DNA from: Meghimatium bilineatum
Lineage: Eukaryota; Mollusca; Gastropoda; Stylommatophora; Philomycidae
Length of the DNA stretch: 64,000 nt
Direction of reading: 5' to 3'
Assembly: GCA_034231615.1 (NCBI GenBank)
Contig: CM067322.1
Location: 62,759,032 to 62,823,031 of the forward strand
How positions within the stretch are numbered: the first letter of the stretch is position 1; the number at the start of each line of letters is the position of its first letter. This document shows positions 1 through 11,886 of this stretch, one piece after another. The translations under genes and the position numbers were made by a program. Under the pieces are notes generated by a model. The model worked only from the letters and a program-made list of their open reading frames with translations. It searched no databases and was not told the DNA's origin.

Positions 1-141
1 CATCGCAGTCGTCCTCATTGACCTACACATAAAAGAAGACCGGCTCATGAAAACTATTTAAAAAAAAACAACCGCAAACTACATATTACATAGACATATT
101 ACATAGATAAGGCAAACTACATAGACATATACTTATAGTAT

Positions 142-335
142 ATGGTTTAGAAAAATTAACCACGGAGGGAAGAGTTAAAAGTAAGAAATCAAGATGCAGA
201 CCAAGACTACGATGGACACAAGATATCAAAGACCTTCAGAACATGACATTGTAAGAGGCTGGTCACCTTGCACACAGCCGCGAGGCTCAGAGCGTTACAA
301 TGTGAACAACGTTCTGTAAAGACCACGTGACATAT
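142..335 (+). mobile_element. LINE family C, 3'-terminal fragment
   Basis: This is a decayed C-terminal end of a non-LTR retrotransposon ORF. It has the same order of words as the better copy at 55.9-56.7 kb: a 'gagggaagagt' block, then 'aagatgcagaccaag', then 'aacgttctg' and 'cacgtgaca' at the end. Stops interrupt every frame. It is non-functional. Confidence 0.5.
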
Positions 336-749
336 ATAGATATAACAAGAGTGGTGGTAAGCGCTGAACAAATTTTATGTGTGGTAGAAGTGCTCATTAA
401 AGGATGTAAATATACAGAAGATGTTACTATACAATTTATGCAGAAGTCTCGTGATGCACAAGTTTCAACATCTCCTGTAGAAATAACTTCATTGTGCAGC
501 CAGACATTTTACCCAGTACGCGACTGTCATAAGCAGTAGTGTTATTTTTAGTAAATTTTGTTGTTTCAATGAAGTCACAGTCACCCACACTAAATAACTC
601 CAATTCATGTGACATGGTGGCCTCTGCAATGCAGACGAGTGCACCACGACTTTATAGACACCGTGCATATTCACAACACTAAAATAGAGCAATAATGCAA
701 TAAAAATAACATCAATATCAGCAGCAACAAGAACAATATAATAATAATG

Positions 750-806
<57 letters not shown>

Positions 807-1179
807 GCAACGTGTTACTCGAAATCTCAAATTCAGCAGTTTCCCCTTAAGAAAACGTAAAGTGACTTCTTCCTTAAACACTCATGACGTAGCCATCTTT
901 ATGGAGCCCTGTAATATCGAATTATTCTGGGTGAGGTTACTTTCGGCTGCAAAGTACATGTTCTAACACTCTGTTACGTCTCTGGTTCATCGTTAAATTT
1001 TTCGCCACTGTCCTTATTTAATTTTCTGTCTACGAGAGGCTTTAAATCAAAACTAAAGACAGTTTTATGTGTGTGAATATGTTATGAAAAAGTGAAACAG
1101 CTTTATGGGTATTCGACGTAATCATTTTGCCTCCGATACAAGTCCTCCAGCTTCTATAAAGTGTTTTGATTTGTGTATC
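336..1179. other. no gene seen
   Basis: Apart from the ATA microsatellite, nothing recognisable. Short open frames here lack coding character. Confidence 0.5.
737..806. repeat. (ATA)n microsatellite
   Basis: About 70 bp of almost pure AAT/ATA trinucleotide with one interruption (aatgat). It produces an artefactual poly-Tyr reading on the minus strand. Confidence 0.95.
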
Positions 1180-1845
1180 ATCATCATCAGGTGCCATGCC
1201 GGCTAGTGCAGGCGATAATGGCTCTCCCCAGCTCTCTATCTCCAGTATGATGTATCAAGATCGTTGTTGTTTCCCTGCTGTGCGAGGTTGTTAAACTGTA
1301 TATTATTTTCTCATGTTGTCACCCTCTGTCTCTGTTGCCTTAAATTTTGCCTGTTGTGATTATGTTCTCCAAACCTTCTTGTCTCATAACATGGCCCAAA
1401 AAAAATGAAGATTGTCTTCTTCTTATATTATTTAATACGGTCCGTTTCTAATTTGACTCTATCAACACCTCCATATTAGATTTTCTGGCAGTCCATGGTG
1501 TTCTCAGCATTCTTCTGTAGAACCACATCTCTATTGCCTCTAAATTCTCACTTTTCTGTTTGTTTATTGTCCATGACTCGCATCCATATGTTAGTATAGG
1601 CGTTATATAGCACTGCAGAGAACTCTCTTCCTAACCTCTAATGACAAGGTCATATTACACAATATATTTTTCATTTTTCCGAATGTTGCTTTTGTCTGCC
1701 CTACTCTGTTTCTTATTTATGTTGACCTTTTTCCATCTGCTGTAATTGGTGTACCTAAATATTTGAATTTGTGGACCTGCTTTAATACTATATCATTCAA
1801 TTTGATTTTGTGTGATTCTTATTTGACGCCTGTATAACCACTAAT
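1180..1845 (-). mobile_element. LINE family A, minus-strand 3' half, decayed
   Basis: The left edge is a LINE 3' end on the minus strand: a (TGA)n-type tail (atcatcatcatc) followed by the complement of 'ggcatggc...' as in the 40.8 kb LINE. Further in, at 1488-1512, the complement of 'aagaatgctgagaacacc' encodes the RMLRTPW-type C-terminal motif also seen at 30.0 and 40.5 kb. Many stops and indels are present, so it is a dead copy. Confidence 0.6.
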
Positions 1846-2366
1846 GCACCAACCACATATTTCACCACTTCATCGGACCTGAGAGTTTAGTGGTCGTGGC
1901 ACTCACTTTGCAGACACTATGTTGCGCTGTATGATGTCGTAGGTGATATGGTATACTGAACATTGACTAATGTTTAGTGCAATGTCACTCACAAACACTA
2001 GGCGGTTTTCTTGAAGGACGTGTCAACAGCATTAATATGCACTGGAACACTATTCTGTGTGTCTGACCGCTCTTGAACGGTCCATGTTTTCATAATAATG
2101 GGTAGCAGCTGGAATATCATTGAGCCGACTAGACATTATTATGTGAAAATCATTACATTATTATGTGGACATTGTCATTTATTACACGCCGTCTGTTGAG
2201 TTCGTGATAAACGCCTTTTGGTCGGAACGTCTTATTGCGTGCGTTATTTCATGTTTTACCAGTGGTTCACAAATTTTCATTACCCTGGAACCAACACAAG
2301 CCTAATCAAGTAGTGCATCCTTGTATCTATAAGCCTGTGTATAATATCACGAATGAAATGATTGTC
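1846..2366. other. unannotated spacer
   Basis: Between the LINE remnant and the 35-bp array. No ORF, RNA gene or repeat recognised. Confidence 0.5.
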
Positions 2367-4230
2367 ACATGAGACAATTGTGAGCCTAAAATAGTGGTTT
2401 ATACATGAGACAACTGTGTCACAAAATAGTGGTTTATACATGAGAAAATTGTGAGCCTAAAATAGTGGTTTATACATGAGACAACTGTGAACTAGAATAG
2501 TGGTTTATACATGAGACAATTGTGAGCCTAAAATAGTGGTTTATACATGAGACAACTGTGAACTAGAATAGTGGTTTATACATGAGACAATTGTGAGCCT
2601 AAAATAGTGGTTTATACATGAGACAACTGTGTCACAAAATAGTGGTTTATACATGAGACAACTGTGTCACAAAATAGTGATTTATACATGAGAAAATTGT
2701 GAGCCTAAAATAGTGGTTTATACATGAGACAACTGTGTCACAAAATAGTGGTTTATACATGAGAAAATTGTGAGCCTAAAATAGTGGTTTATACATGAGA
2801 CAACTGTGTCACAAAATAGTGGTTTATACATGAGACAACTGTGAACTAGAATAGTGGTTTATACATGAGACAATTGTGAGCCTAAAATAGTGGTTTATAC
2901 ATGAGACAACTGTGTCACAAAATAGTGGTTTATACATGAGACAACTGTGTCACAAAATAGTGGTTTATACATGAGACAATTGTCAGCCTAAAATAGTGGT
3001 TTATACATGAGACAACTGTGTCACAAAATAGTGGTTTATACATGAGACAACTGTGAACTAGAATAGTGGTTTATACATGAGAAAATTGTGAGCCTAAAAT
3101 AGTGGTTTATACATGAGACAACTGTGTCACAAAATAGTGGTTTATACATGAGAAAATTGTGAGCCTAAAATAGTGGTTTATACATGAGACAACTGTGAAC
3201 TAGAATAGTGGTTTATACATGAGACAATTGTGAGCCTAAAATAGTGGTTTATACATGAGACAACTGTGTCACAAAATAGTGGTTTATACATGAGACAACT
3301 GTGTCACAAAATAGTGGTTTATACATGAGACAATTGTCAGCCTAAAATAGTGGTTTATACATGAGACAACTGTGTCACAAAATAGTGGTTTATACATGAG
3401 AAAATTGTGAGCCTAAAATAGTGGTTTATACATGAGAAAATTGTGAGCCTAAAATAGTGGTTTATACATGAGACAACTGTGAACTAGAATAGTGGTTTAT
3501 ACATGAGACAACTGTGAACTAAAATAGTGGTTTATACATGAGACAACTGTGAACTAAAATAGTGGTTTATACATGAGACAACTGTGAACTAAAATAGTGG
3601 TTTATACATGAGACAACTGTGAACTAGAATAGTGGTTTATACATGAGAAAATTGTGAGCCTAAAATAGTGGTTTATACATGAGACAACTGTGTCACAAAA
3701 TAGTGGTTTATACATGAGAAAATTGTGAGCCTAAAATAGTGGTTTATACATGAGACAACTGTGTCACAAAATAGTGGTTTATACATGAGACAACTGTGAA
3801 CTAGAATAGTGGTTTATACATGAGACAATTGTGAGCCTAAAATAGTGGTTTATACATGAGACAATTGTGAGCCTAAAATAGTGGTTTATACATGAGACAA
3901 CTGTGTCACAAAATAGTGGTTTATACATGAGACAACTGTGAACTAGAATAGTGGTTTATACATGAGACAATTGTGAGCCTAAAATAGTGGTTTATACATG
4001 AGACAACTGTGTCACAAAATAGTAGTTTATACATGAGAAAATTGTGAGCCTAAAATAGTGGTTTATACATGAGAAAATTGTGAGCCTAAAATAGTGGTTT
4101 ATACATGAGAAAATTGTCAGCCTAAAATAGTGGTTTATACATGAGACAACTGTGACCTATAATATTGATTTACACTTCAGACAATTGTGACATAGTAGTG
4201 TGATCCACACATAATACAACTGTTCACACT
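2367..4230. repeat. 35/36-bp minisatellite, about 51 copies
   Basis: A tandem array with a constant core 'tagtggtttatacatgag'. The variable arm gives three main monomer types: acaactgtgtcacaaaa, acaattgtgagcctaaaa and acaactgtgaactagaa. Minor variants occur (tgtcagcc, gaaaattg). The last copies (4150-4230) are degenerate. Monomer types recur in ordered blocks; see findings. No coding potential. Confidence 0.97.
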
Positions 4231-4273
4231 GTAAAATATTCACATGGACCACATTTCAATTCATAGCCAGCTT

Positions 4274-4323
4274 GGGAGGGGGGGGGGGAAACAGAAAATA
4301 TTTGCTAGTCGGAGGGGGGGGGG
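4274..4323 (+). repeat. two poly-G tracts
   Basis: Runs of G at 4274-4288 and 4311-4323, each broken by one A. They may form quadruplex structures or may include sequencing length error. Confidence 0.8.
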
Positions 4324-4699
4324 CTCAGGTAGGTATGAATAGGCCAAAAAGGGAACATTGGCATTATATGAAAAATATTTAAGAACTTAAAAACATAATA
4401 AGAATATTGCAAAATATTTGTTTATATATTAGACCTGTTATAATAGAATACAAACAGCATATGATCAATTTCTAGTAATCTCGGAAGTTGTGCTACAGGA
4501 TTAACTGAACCACAAACTCCAATGTTTTTGCTGGTCAAAATGTCTGATATAATATAATTGAACTAACGTTGACTGAAGGGTATCTCATTTCAAGGGAAAC
4601 AAATGACAAGGTCATGAACAAATATATTATGAAGGTTCTATCTATGTGACATGTCCTTTACAGAATGTTGTCATCACTGCAACTATGTAAACCTCTCGG

Positions 4700-5345
4700 T
4701 TCTGCGCAAGCTACCTAACCTTATCCAGTGTATTTTCAGAAGGTCTTCGATATCCTATGTCACTTATAGCCTTGAACTAAAAATAACGCTGGAGATGGCT
4801 TTAGCGTCCTTGTCAAGGCTAACTGTGATTTGGAAAAGCAACATCAGTGTTGGAGTGAAAATCAAACTGTATAGGTCGCTGGTGCTTTCCGTTGTGTTGT
4901 ATGGTTGTGAGAGTTGGACACTCACTGCGGACATGGAGAGAAGATTACAGGCTTTCGAGTATAAATGCTACAGAAGAATTCTACGAATTTCCTATAGGGA
5001 ACATAAGACCAATGTGTACGTAAGAAATAAAGTAGAGATGTGTGCAGGTGTCCAAGAGCCATTGCTTTCATTAGTGAAACGACGAAAACTAGCATGGTTC
5101 GGACATTTATGCAGGCACGATTCCTTGTCAAAAACAATACTGCAGGGAACTGTCGAGGGTGGAAGAAGCAAAGGAGGACAAATAAAGACATGGACAGACA
5201 ACATCAAGGAATGGACAGGGCTAGATATTTCCACACTAATCCGCATCTCTGAGGATATAATTCGCTGGAGGACTCTGTGTGCTGAAGCTTCCAATGTGGT
5301 ACCCCTACGACCCTGAAGGGTTATGGGTTTTATAGATAGAGTTAT
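4700..5345 (+). mobile_element. LINE family B, C-terminal ORF2 fragment
   Basis: An open reading frame ending at 5316 carries the end of a non-LTR retrotransposon polymerase protein: ALASLSRLTVIWKSN, then KIKLYRSLVLSVVLYGCESWTL, FEYKCYRRILRISYREHKT, KRRKLAWFGHLCRHDSL and GGRSKGGQIKTWTDNIKEW. This C-terminal region lies after the reverse-transcriptase domain and is common in RTE-like or endonuclease/RT elements. The RT core and endonuclease are missing, so the copy is 5'-truncated. It ends in an imperfect (ATAG)-type tail at about 5332-5350. Well preserved, so relatively young. Confidence 0.8.
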
Positions 5346-6325
5346 AGAGATAGCCTTGATTCTCTTACCTGGAACTCTTCCCTCCATGATTAATCTTTCT
5401 AAATCATTGTGTCCCTTTATATATCATCATATATTTTAACTTGCAGATTTTGATAGTTTTGAAGAACCAGTCTTTTTCTATGTTTAGGTCTTTGAGGATG
5501 TCTGAGTTAGTTTGTCTTTATTTCCATGATACTCTTGGATCATTTCAATAACATTTTTTCGATTGCCTATGTTTTCTTTTCTACTCAGGAAGTTGTTGTC
5601 CACGTCTCACAACCATATTTTGCCACTGGAACAATAGATCTTCTAAATAGTTGCAACTTTTTTACTTCTGTATGTCCTGTGCCAAAGATTCTTCATCTGA
5701 GATGTTTTAAGGCCATTGTTAAATTTCTTTCTGATCTCAACTGAACAATTTAATGTGGTGTTCATGGTTGACCCGAAATATTCAAAGTTGCTGACACTTT
5801 CTAATTTTTGTTTTTGTCAACAAGTATTGTAGGTTAGTGTTAATCTCTGTTTATATGCATTATTTTAGTATTTTTTTGCAATGAGAAAAATATTTTGCCT
5901 CGATGTGATGTTTAACTGACATAATCATATGTTCTAAAACTTTATAGCTGATCATCTTATGCTAGTGTTATTTACATATCTATTTTCTGGAATCTTATTC
6001 CCTCCAATACTAAGCGATGAAATTATTCATAACTTAGGTCTTGCAGATTTAGCATGGTGTTTTCTGCGTTTATGTTGAACAGGTGTGATGAGAAGATGCA
6101 TTCCGGTTTGACATCTTTTCGGACGTCAGACCAGTCAGATGTTTCTCCCTGGAGACAGACAGAAGTCTGTAGAACCTGATAAAGCATTTTCATGAGCAGT
6201 GTAAATGGTATGAGAAGCCCATTATTTCTATTATGTTCCATAATTTCTGGTGTGGTACAGTCAAACGCCTTTGAGCAGTCTATGAAACAGTTGTATAGGT
6301 TTGCATTGAACTTTCTGCTTTTCTC
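5346..6325 (-). mobile_element. LINE family C-like, minus strand, degenerate RT and C-terminus
   Basis: Read on the minus strand, 6325-6020 encodes a decayed reverse-transcriptase motif A (NCFIDCSKAFDCTTPEI). The region 5800-5346 covers post-RT sequence ending with the complement of 'ggagggaagagttccagg', the family C C-terminal block. Numerous stops. Its 3' end abuts the 3' end of the plus-strand LINE at 5345, so the two elements meet tail to tail. Confidence 0.6.
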
Positions 6326-7600
6326 TATTATAATATTTAATTATTCTATTCGTGTCAACCTTTATTCTTATAAAGTATTTATTAATGTATTAATATTTAA
6401 CATTTCACGACTTAATATAACATAGAATAGACCACCGATGCACATTTAACTCAAAAGGGGAACTTGGGGAAAAGGTTAAGAAGCACAGTTATTGTGTATA
6501 AGTCGTATATAACGGTAATCATGACATTGAGAGACATGGAACATCATTACACAGGCATTACAGCGTATACTACATACATTTGTACATAACTGCTAGTAGG
6601 AATATTAAACATGATGTAGCATGACACGAAAACAAATTTAAATATATGAACACTAACATATCAATATCTGATGGACACCCATATTAAGGGAAGTGGGGAT
6701 CAATTGGCACAAACTCAGAAATTCAATGAAAGATATTGCTAGAAGATAATGTGGAATTCGCAGGATAAAAGACATAGGGAAGATGTAGAAAATAATGAAT
6801 AAAAGAGTCTATGAAGGACTCGAAAAGATTTACATCACTTTGAGTGAGGTTGAAAAAGTTGTTACAAAGTCGTAGAGGATAAACATCCTTGCCCTAGCAT
6901 TTCCCCGTGCGTACTCCGTGACTTTTATCCTCGTCTTCCACAAAAGTATTTATATGGATAACTCAACACTGGCCTCAGCAGAACCGGAGGACAGAAGAAG
7001 CGCTTTAAAGGCACTTTTAAGGCGTCACTGATTTACTTCAACATAGAAATACATTCCTGGGAGAACATTGAACAATACATATCTGACTGACGTTGCAGAA
7101 TAAAGAATTGTGCGGCAGCTGCAGAGAACCTCAGACATGATGCTGCGCGACAAAAACGCGCTAGCAGAAAGGCAATAGCTGTCAATGTTCCGCACACACC
7201 TCCCACACATGCTAAGAGTGCTTTAGACAATACCAGATACGCATCGGACTGACTAGTCACAGTCGGTCACACCGCAGACATTATAATCCATCTTCATCGC
7301 TATCACAGTTGATCTAAAAGGTAATATACTTGTGGGGTTTTTATGATCAGTAACAATTTTTGGTTGTTCGTCCTGATATAGTCTACTTGGTCATTGCCCA
7401 CTGGTTGAAAGAGCGCTACTCTCCAAAGAAGAGGTGAACTCATCACCTACCTACCTACCAGTTGAGCTGAATGGTCCTCGTCGACTACGACGGACGAACA
7501 ACACTCGGTGACTATCGAAGCAGTATCCCCCTGTAGAGAATATCACCCACGTCAAGTAAGTCCATAGCTTGAAGCAGTAATCCCCAAGGATCGCAGAAAC
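6326..7600. other. no recognisable gene
   Basis: Mostly featureless AT-rich sequence with a short (TACC)n at 7447-7460. Around 7080-7255 GC rises and a plus-strand frame is open for about 53 codons between stops, but it matches no family I recognise. Confidence 0.4.
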
Positions 7601-7685
7601 AATTAGCTTTGCAAACAAAACGTCATGAACAGGATTCGAATGTGTGACATCTTGATCACAAGGCAAATAGCTCTAACCATTATGT
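7600..7685 (-). mobile_element. tRNA-derived SINE head
   Basis: On the minus strand, an A-box-like TAATGGTTAGAGC is followed about 35 nt later by a B-box-like ATTCGAATCCT, the spacing of a tRNA-type internal promoter. The flanks do not form a complete cloverleaf, so this is more likely a SINE head than a tRNA gene. Confidence 0.45.
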
Positions 7686-7892
7686 AAGAGAGATGTCAAC
7701 ATACACATTGTAACATTTTAACTACACCTGTTTTCATCATATCATGTGTGTGTGGATGTGAGCATTTGCAAGGAAATAGAGAAATGGAAAATCAGCGTAT
7801 GTGGCCTATGCACCCTAGGATATGTAAGCAACCTACACACCTGTAGAGCTTTATTGATTTAGAGAAGGAATTTCACAGCTATATTTCAAAGC

Positions 7893-7985
7893 TTGAGCGC
7901 ATGGCCGTGTGGTTAGAATGCCGTTCTCAGACCTTTGAGGTCCCGCCTTCAATCCACGGTTGGGACAGGATTTTTCTTTCGGAGG
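7893..7985 (+). mobile_element. tRNA-derived SINE head
   Basis: Plus-strand 'tggccgtgtggttagaatg' resembles an A box and 'gccttcaatccacg' a degenerate B box. The acceptor stem is not paired. Probably the 5' part of a SINE. Confidence 0.45.
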
Positions 7986-8829
7986 TACAATCAAAATCCT
8001 TCCTGTACATGCCGCGGCGTCTGCTATGGCACAGCGGCCTGTATTTCCACTGCCCATAGAAAGTCTCCCTGCACTCCTTCACAGGAAAATATGCAGTGAC
8101 GAAAGTTTTATTTATAAGCACCGTAAACAAGCGAGACATCCAAAGTATATGAAAGTGTACATTAATAAATAAGATTTCAAAACTAGGTCTTCATGAGTGT
8201 GTCCAACTACCCCTCACAATAAACACAAGCACAATACAGTAGATTATCCTCTGCCAAAATCGTTATTATAATTATGAATAATGTAACATATGCATAGCAT
8301 TCACATCACGGGTGGTTGTTTTCATGTTGACTGTTGAACATGACGTATCATATGTCATGTGTCATACTGGAGTTTCACACTTATGGCAAAGCTATTTATG
8401 TTTTCCGTTCAGCGTCAATAATCTCGATTTGACAAGTGGATGCACATAATATTTCAAAGTTCACAGAATACGCGCAAAGCGAACACAAGACTTGCATTTA
8501 AGTTCGTTTTTTTTCTGCATTCTGTAACATGGGATTACATTCTATTAGTAATGAATAATTGATTTGATAGAAGAACATTCTGAAACTATATGCAGTTGAG
8601 TTAAAAGTTAATGGCGTTTTACTATTGCATGTGGGAGTAACAGTAAACTATATGGTTTACAAGCGCTGTCACTTGCTAGAGAGTCGGAAAAGTTTATGGC
8701 CAAACTTAAGGTAAAATAGGGCAAAACTCATAACCTGTGTGAAAAATCTCACGAAAGCACAATAAAAAGCTAGAATTCAGTGAGATGAAATTTAGTTAGT
8801 AATTTAAATAATACCAACTAGGAGATTAA

Positions 8830-8965
8830 CTTGCACTCTGTTTCTTGATTTTATTTCCACAGCAATTACGAGAGAAATAATATTAACGTTAAAAAATGGT
8901 AGCGTACCCTATTCAGGACGTAGCCTTCAACCCATCATTTTTTTACTATAGTGATGTGATTTTCT
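8830..8965 (+). repeat. dispersed repeat, copy 1
   Basis: Shares an ordered string of words (aaataatatta, aaaaa, tagcgta, tcaggacgtagcc, aacccatcatttt, tagtgattttt) with the reverse complement of 54510-54640. A dispersed element of unknown class, at least 110 bp long. Confidence 0.6.
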
Positions 8966-9059
8966 GATGCTAAGCACAATCAGCGTCCAAGAGAGATGGC
9001 CATAGAGTATGAACTTCATATTAAAGAAAAAGCTAAATTTTTTTCGGTAACGTTAAGAG

Positions 9060-9230
9060 ACATGACGGTATGGAGAGAGTGATATTGGAGAGGGTGAGAG
9101 GTAAAGTCAACCAAAACGCCGGTCGACAGGAGGACTGCCTGCACATGTCCCTAAAGGAGGCTCAAGACCGATGAGAATTCAATAGATGCATAAGGAAGAC
9201 TACTTTCTGAAAAGAATATGTCACGTGATG
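9060..9230 (+). mobile_element. LINE family C, 3'-terminal fragment
   Basis: Encodes, with interruptions, ERVILERVRGKVNQNAG and CIRKTTF, matching the last ORF segment of family C (VPGKRRKGSPRSRW ... GKTTFWKENVT at 56.5-56.7 kb). 5'-truncated relic. Confidence 0.6.
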
Positions 9231-9291
9231 ATGTGCTTTTCTAGGCAATATAAATACAGTCATTAGTTTCTCATTGCTTTCTAAACGGTCC

Positions 9292-9385
9292 GGGTGCACA
9301 ATTTTCTGTGGCTGGTTTCGAACCCGGTACCTTGGCCGTCACAGACGCGATCTGTGCCAACCAGACACAGAACCGAACAATACTA
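9292..9385 (-). mobile_element. tRNA-derived SINE head
   Basis: The minus strand has a near-perfect B box (GGGTTCGAAACC) preceded by an A-box-like TGGTTGGCACAGATCGCG. Secondary structure is incomplete. Interpreted as a SINE head, though a pseudo-tRNA is possible. Confidence 0.5.
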
Positions 9386-9995
9386 ACTACAATAACATTA
9401 TATGCTGGTTTCTAAACTTTTTAAAATTTCACAAATAAGAAAAAAAGAAAAAATATAAAAATAATGTACTTTCAATTTCGCAAAAAAATTAAAAATACAA
9501 AAATACAAAATTGGTTAAAATTGAAATTTCATGACCAGGTGACATGTAAATACCACAAAATGTGTGAAATTTTTCCCTGAAATGGCAACCCTGACGTTTA
9601 CATCAATTCACGAAAGATAAGACACGTGTTAACACATCAAGAGACAGAAAGTGCAAGTTTAGAATGAATATATCTAGCTATATATAGCATATAGCTTAAG
9701 CATGATGGACTTCTAGACGACATTCTCTGATATTGAGCAGACGTTTTGATGCTGCGTTATTTATAAAGATTCAATCCTCTTGAGACGTGGCAGGCATTAT
9801 TCAACCAAAGATATGTCCGTTCTTGGTCTTATTAGGACGTATTGACTGCTATAATATATTTTGCTTTTTTGAGAAGGGAATTACTTTGTCTTGTTGTCTA
9901 ATTGCTTACTAAGCGAGCTATTAAGGGACTTATATTTGTACTTTAAGTGTGGTGCTAAAGCACCCTTTCTAGTTAATTTTTTAAAGTAGAGAATC
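9386..9995. other. no gene seen
   Basis: A-rich then T-rich sequence. Nothing recognised. Confidence 0.5.
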
Positions 9996-10275
9996 ATTCT
10001 TCTTCTACTGCTTTTCTGTTCTCAGCCTCCCCCAGATTAGAAGGTTGTAGTCCGGAGAACGGATTTCGTTGTGTCATAATTTACAGCTTGGCTGTAATAT
10101 CTGAAAATTTCGACAGGACACATCCGATTTCAACATGCTTGTGGGTCATTTTGAACTATTATTGAATAGGGCAGCTAACCTACTTCAAGAAGCTCCTTAG
10201 TAGCCTCTTACGATATGCATGTCAGGTAACGGCATTGATATTCTTAGCTCCTCTTGCAGCCCTCTTCAACGTATG
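9996..10275 (-). mobile_element. SINE-1 family copy (diverged)
   Basis: A minus-strand copy of a dispersed element of about 270 bp. Its 3' tail appears here as 'ttcttcttctactgc'. Shared words with the copies at 36.5 and 50.4 kb include 'gtagtccggagaacgg', 'cgttgtgtcat', 'acacatccga', and the complement of 'gtcgtaaaaggcgac'. Confidence 0.7.
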
Positions 10276-10689
10276 GGACTAGAGGATTAAAGCTACATAA
10301 CCTGTTATTTAGTCGTCAAATCATCATTATCACGACGCTCTGGATACGGCCATAGGTGCTCCGATCTCGCATTCAGTATTCGGTATATATTCTAAGCGCA
10401 GGTTTCAGCTATTATAAGTATGTCTTTCATCATTTGGTATCTGTTCCTGTTCTATCTGGGCTAATAACACTCCATTGCGTTATTTATTTACTCCTAGATC
10501 CTGATTTTGGAAATAGACATAAGAAAACCTATATCATAACTAGTGTGTTCATTAAGTAATGAAAGATCCTCCTCCGCAGTTTAGGTGTTAAGAAAAAGTA
10601 TTACAATACGTGTCTGTGCATTTTGTTTTTTAAAGTAATAATTTAAAGTATCTTTATCAGCTATTTATGTAGTAGTAGTTTAACGTATC

Positions 10690-11148
10690 TTCATCAATTG
10701 TTGTCTATTGTCTTTCCCCAGGTGGTTTGTGATCCACTCTTGCCGTTAAGCGTAGGGGTGATTGGAGCTCCAGCTTGCGTTTTATCGCCAGATGTGTGGC
10801 CTCGGCTGTGATATGACCGTGTCTGTACAGGATGTCCCAGACGTTTTCTATCCATCCTTTCCGTAGTCTTCCTCTGGCTTTGTACCCTGATCTCATTTGG
10901 TTATATGCTTGTACGGGCAACTTTTCGTGATGCATTCTCATAATGTGGCCAAACCACTTGATCTGTTCTCTCTCTATGTAATCTATACACGATATTATAC
11001 CTATTTTTTTCCCTGATATATTCATTTCGTAATCTATCAAGTCTGGAGACCGGCAGCTTTCGTCAAGCATTTCATCTCGCATGCCACTATCTTTCTGTAA
11101 TGTGAAGATGAGAGAGACCAGATTGTTTATCAACTGTTTATTAAGCAT
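10690..11148 (-). mobile_element. LINE family D, C-terminal ORF fragment
   Basis: A 147-codon minus-strand frame encodes the tail of a non-LTR retrotransposon protein: YIEREQIKWFGHIMRM, then SGYKARGRLRKGWIENVWDILYRHG, ending with LTARVDHKPPGE. Related copies are at 24.35 and 49.5 kb. The reverse-transcriptase core is absent. Readable over its length, so not very old. Confidence 0.75.
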
Positions 11149-11379
11149 AAGTTTAACATTTATGTATCAGTTGTTTGTTAAGTAGTTTAACGTTTATTTA
11201 TCATTTATTTAGTAAGTAGTCGTAAAACTATCTTTATCATCTGTTTGTTAAGTAATAATTTAACTATTTGTGAAATAGTTGTTTAAATGATCTTTATCAG
11301 AATTTTGTTAGTAGGTTTTATCAATAGAAGTAAGAAAAGAGTAATTCTGTGCTACATATAGCAACTTATGTAATATAGA

Positions 11380-11690
11380 AGCTAATCTTGGAGAATAAAT
11401 AGAAAAGGCAGATATGAAACTAGAGTACACAAAGGTGTGAAAAACAATACAGAGAACCCAATGAACAGCTAGAAAAACTAATGAAAACCGGCTGATGGAG
11501 ATGGACACCAAAAATGAAGCCATTTATAGACATCATACGGGAAAAAATGTTTTCTAGTTATTGGCCATTTTATGAGAAGATGCAGTTTGGAATACAGTGT
11601 TGCAACAAGCAAATTTGAGGGGAATAATGACAGGAGAGGAAGAAAGAGAAGATACTGGTTGTTGTGACATCGTGAGAGTAAGCAGTAGAC
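11380..11690 (+). mobile_element. LINE family A, decayed C-terminal fragment
   Basis: Contains the family A words 'cagagaacccaatgaacagctagaaaaact' and 'ggccattttatgagaagatgc', which parallel 40.53-40.66 kb. Frames are broken by stops. Confidence 0.55.
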
Positions 11691-11886
11691 GTTGATACAC
11701 AAGATTAGAGATAGAATAACAACCCGGCACAGTAGACGTTGATACACAAGATTAGAGATAGAATAACAACCCGGCACAGTAGACGTTGATACACAAGATT
11801 AGAGATAGAATAACAACCCGGCACAGTAGACGTTGATACACAAGATTAGAGATAGAATAACAACCCGGCACAGTAGACGTTGATTC
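11684..11886. repeat. 47-bp minisatellite, 4.3 copies
   Basis: Identical 47-bp units beginning 'agtagacgttgatacac' at 11684, 11731, 11778, 11825 and 11872 (partial). The near-perfect identity implies recent expansion. Confidence 0.95.

Noticed and set aside
489-881. Minus-strand frame with a poly-Tyr run
   Set aside because: Caused by the ATA microsatellite; no domain.
7025-7260. Overlapping minus-strand frames and a 53-codon plus-strand frame in a GC-rich patch
   Set aside because: Competing frames on both strands, no family match, no splice evidence.
7600-9385. Possible tRNA genes (A and B boxes at 7.6, 7.9 and 9.3 kb)
   Set aside because: Acceptor and anticodon stems do not pair convincingly; better explained as SINE heads.
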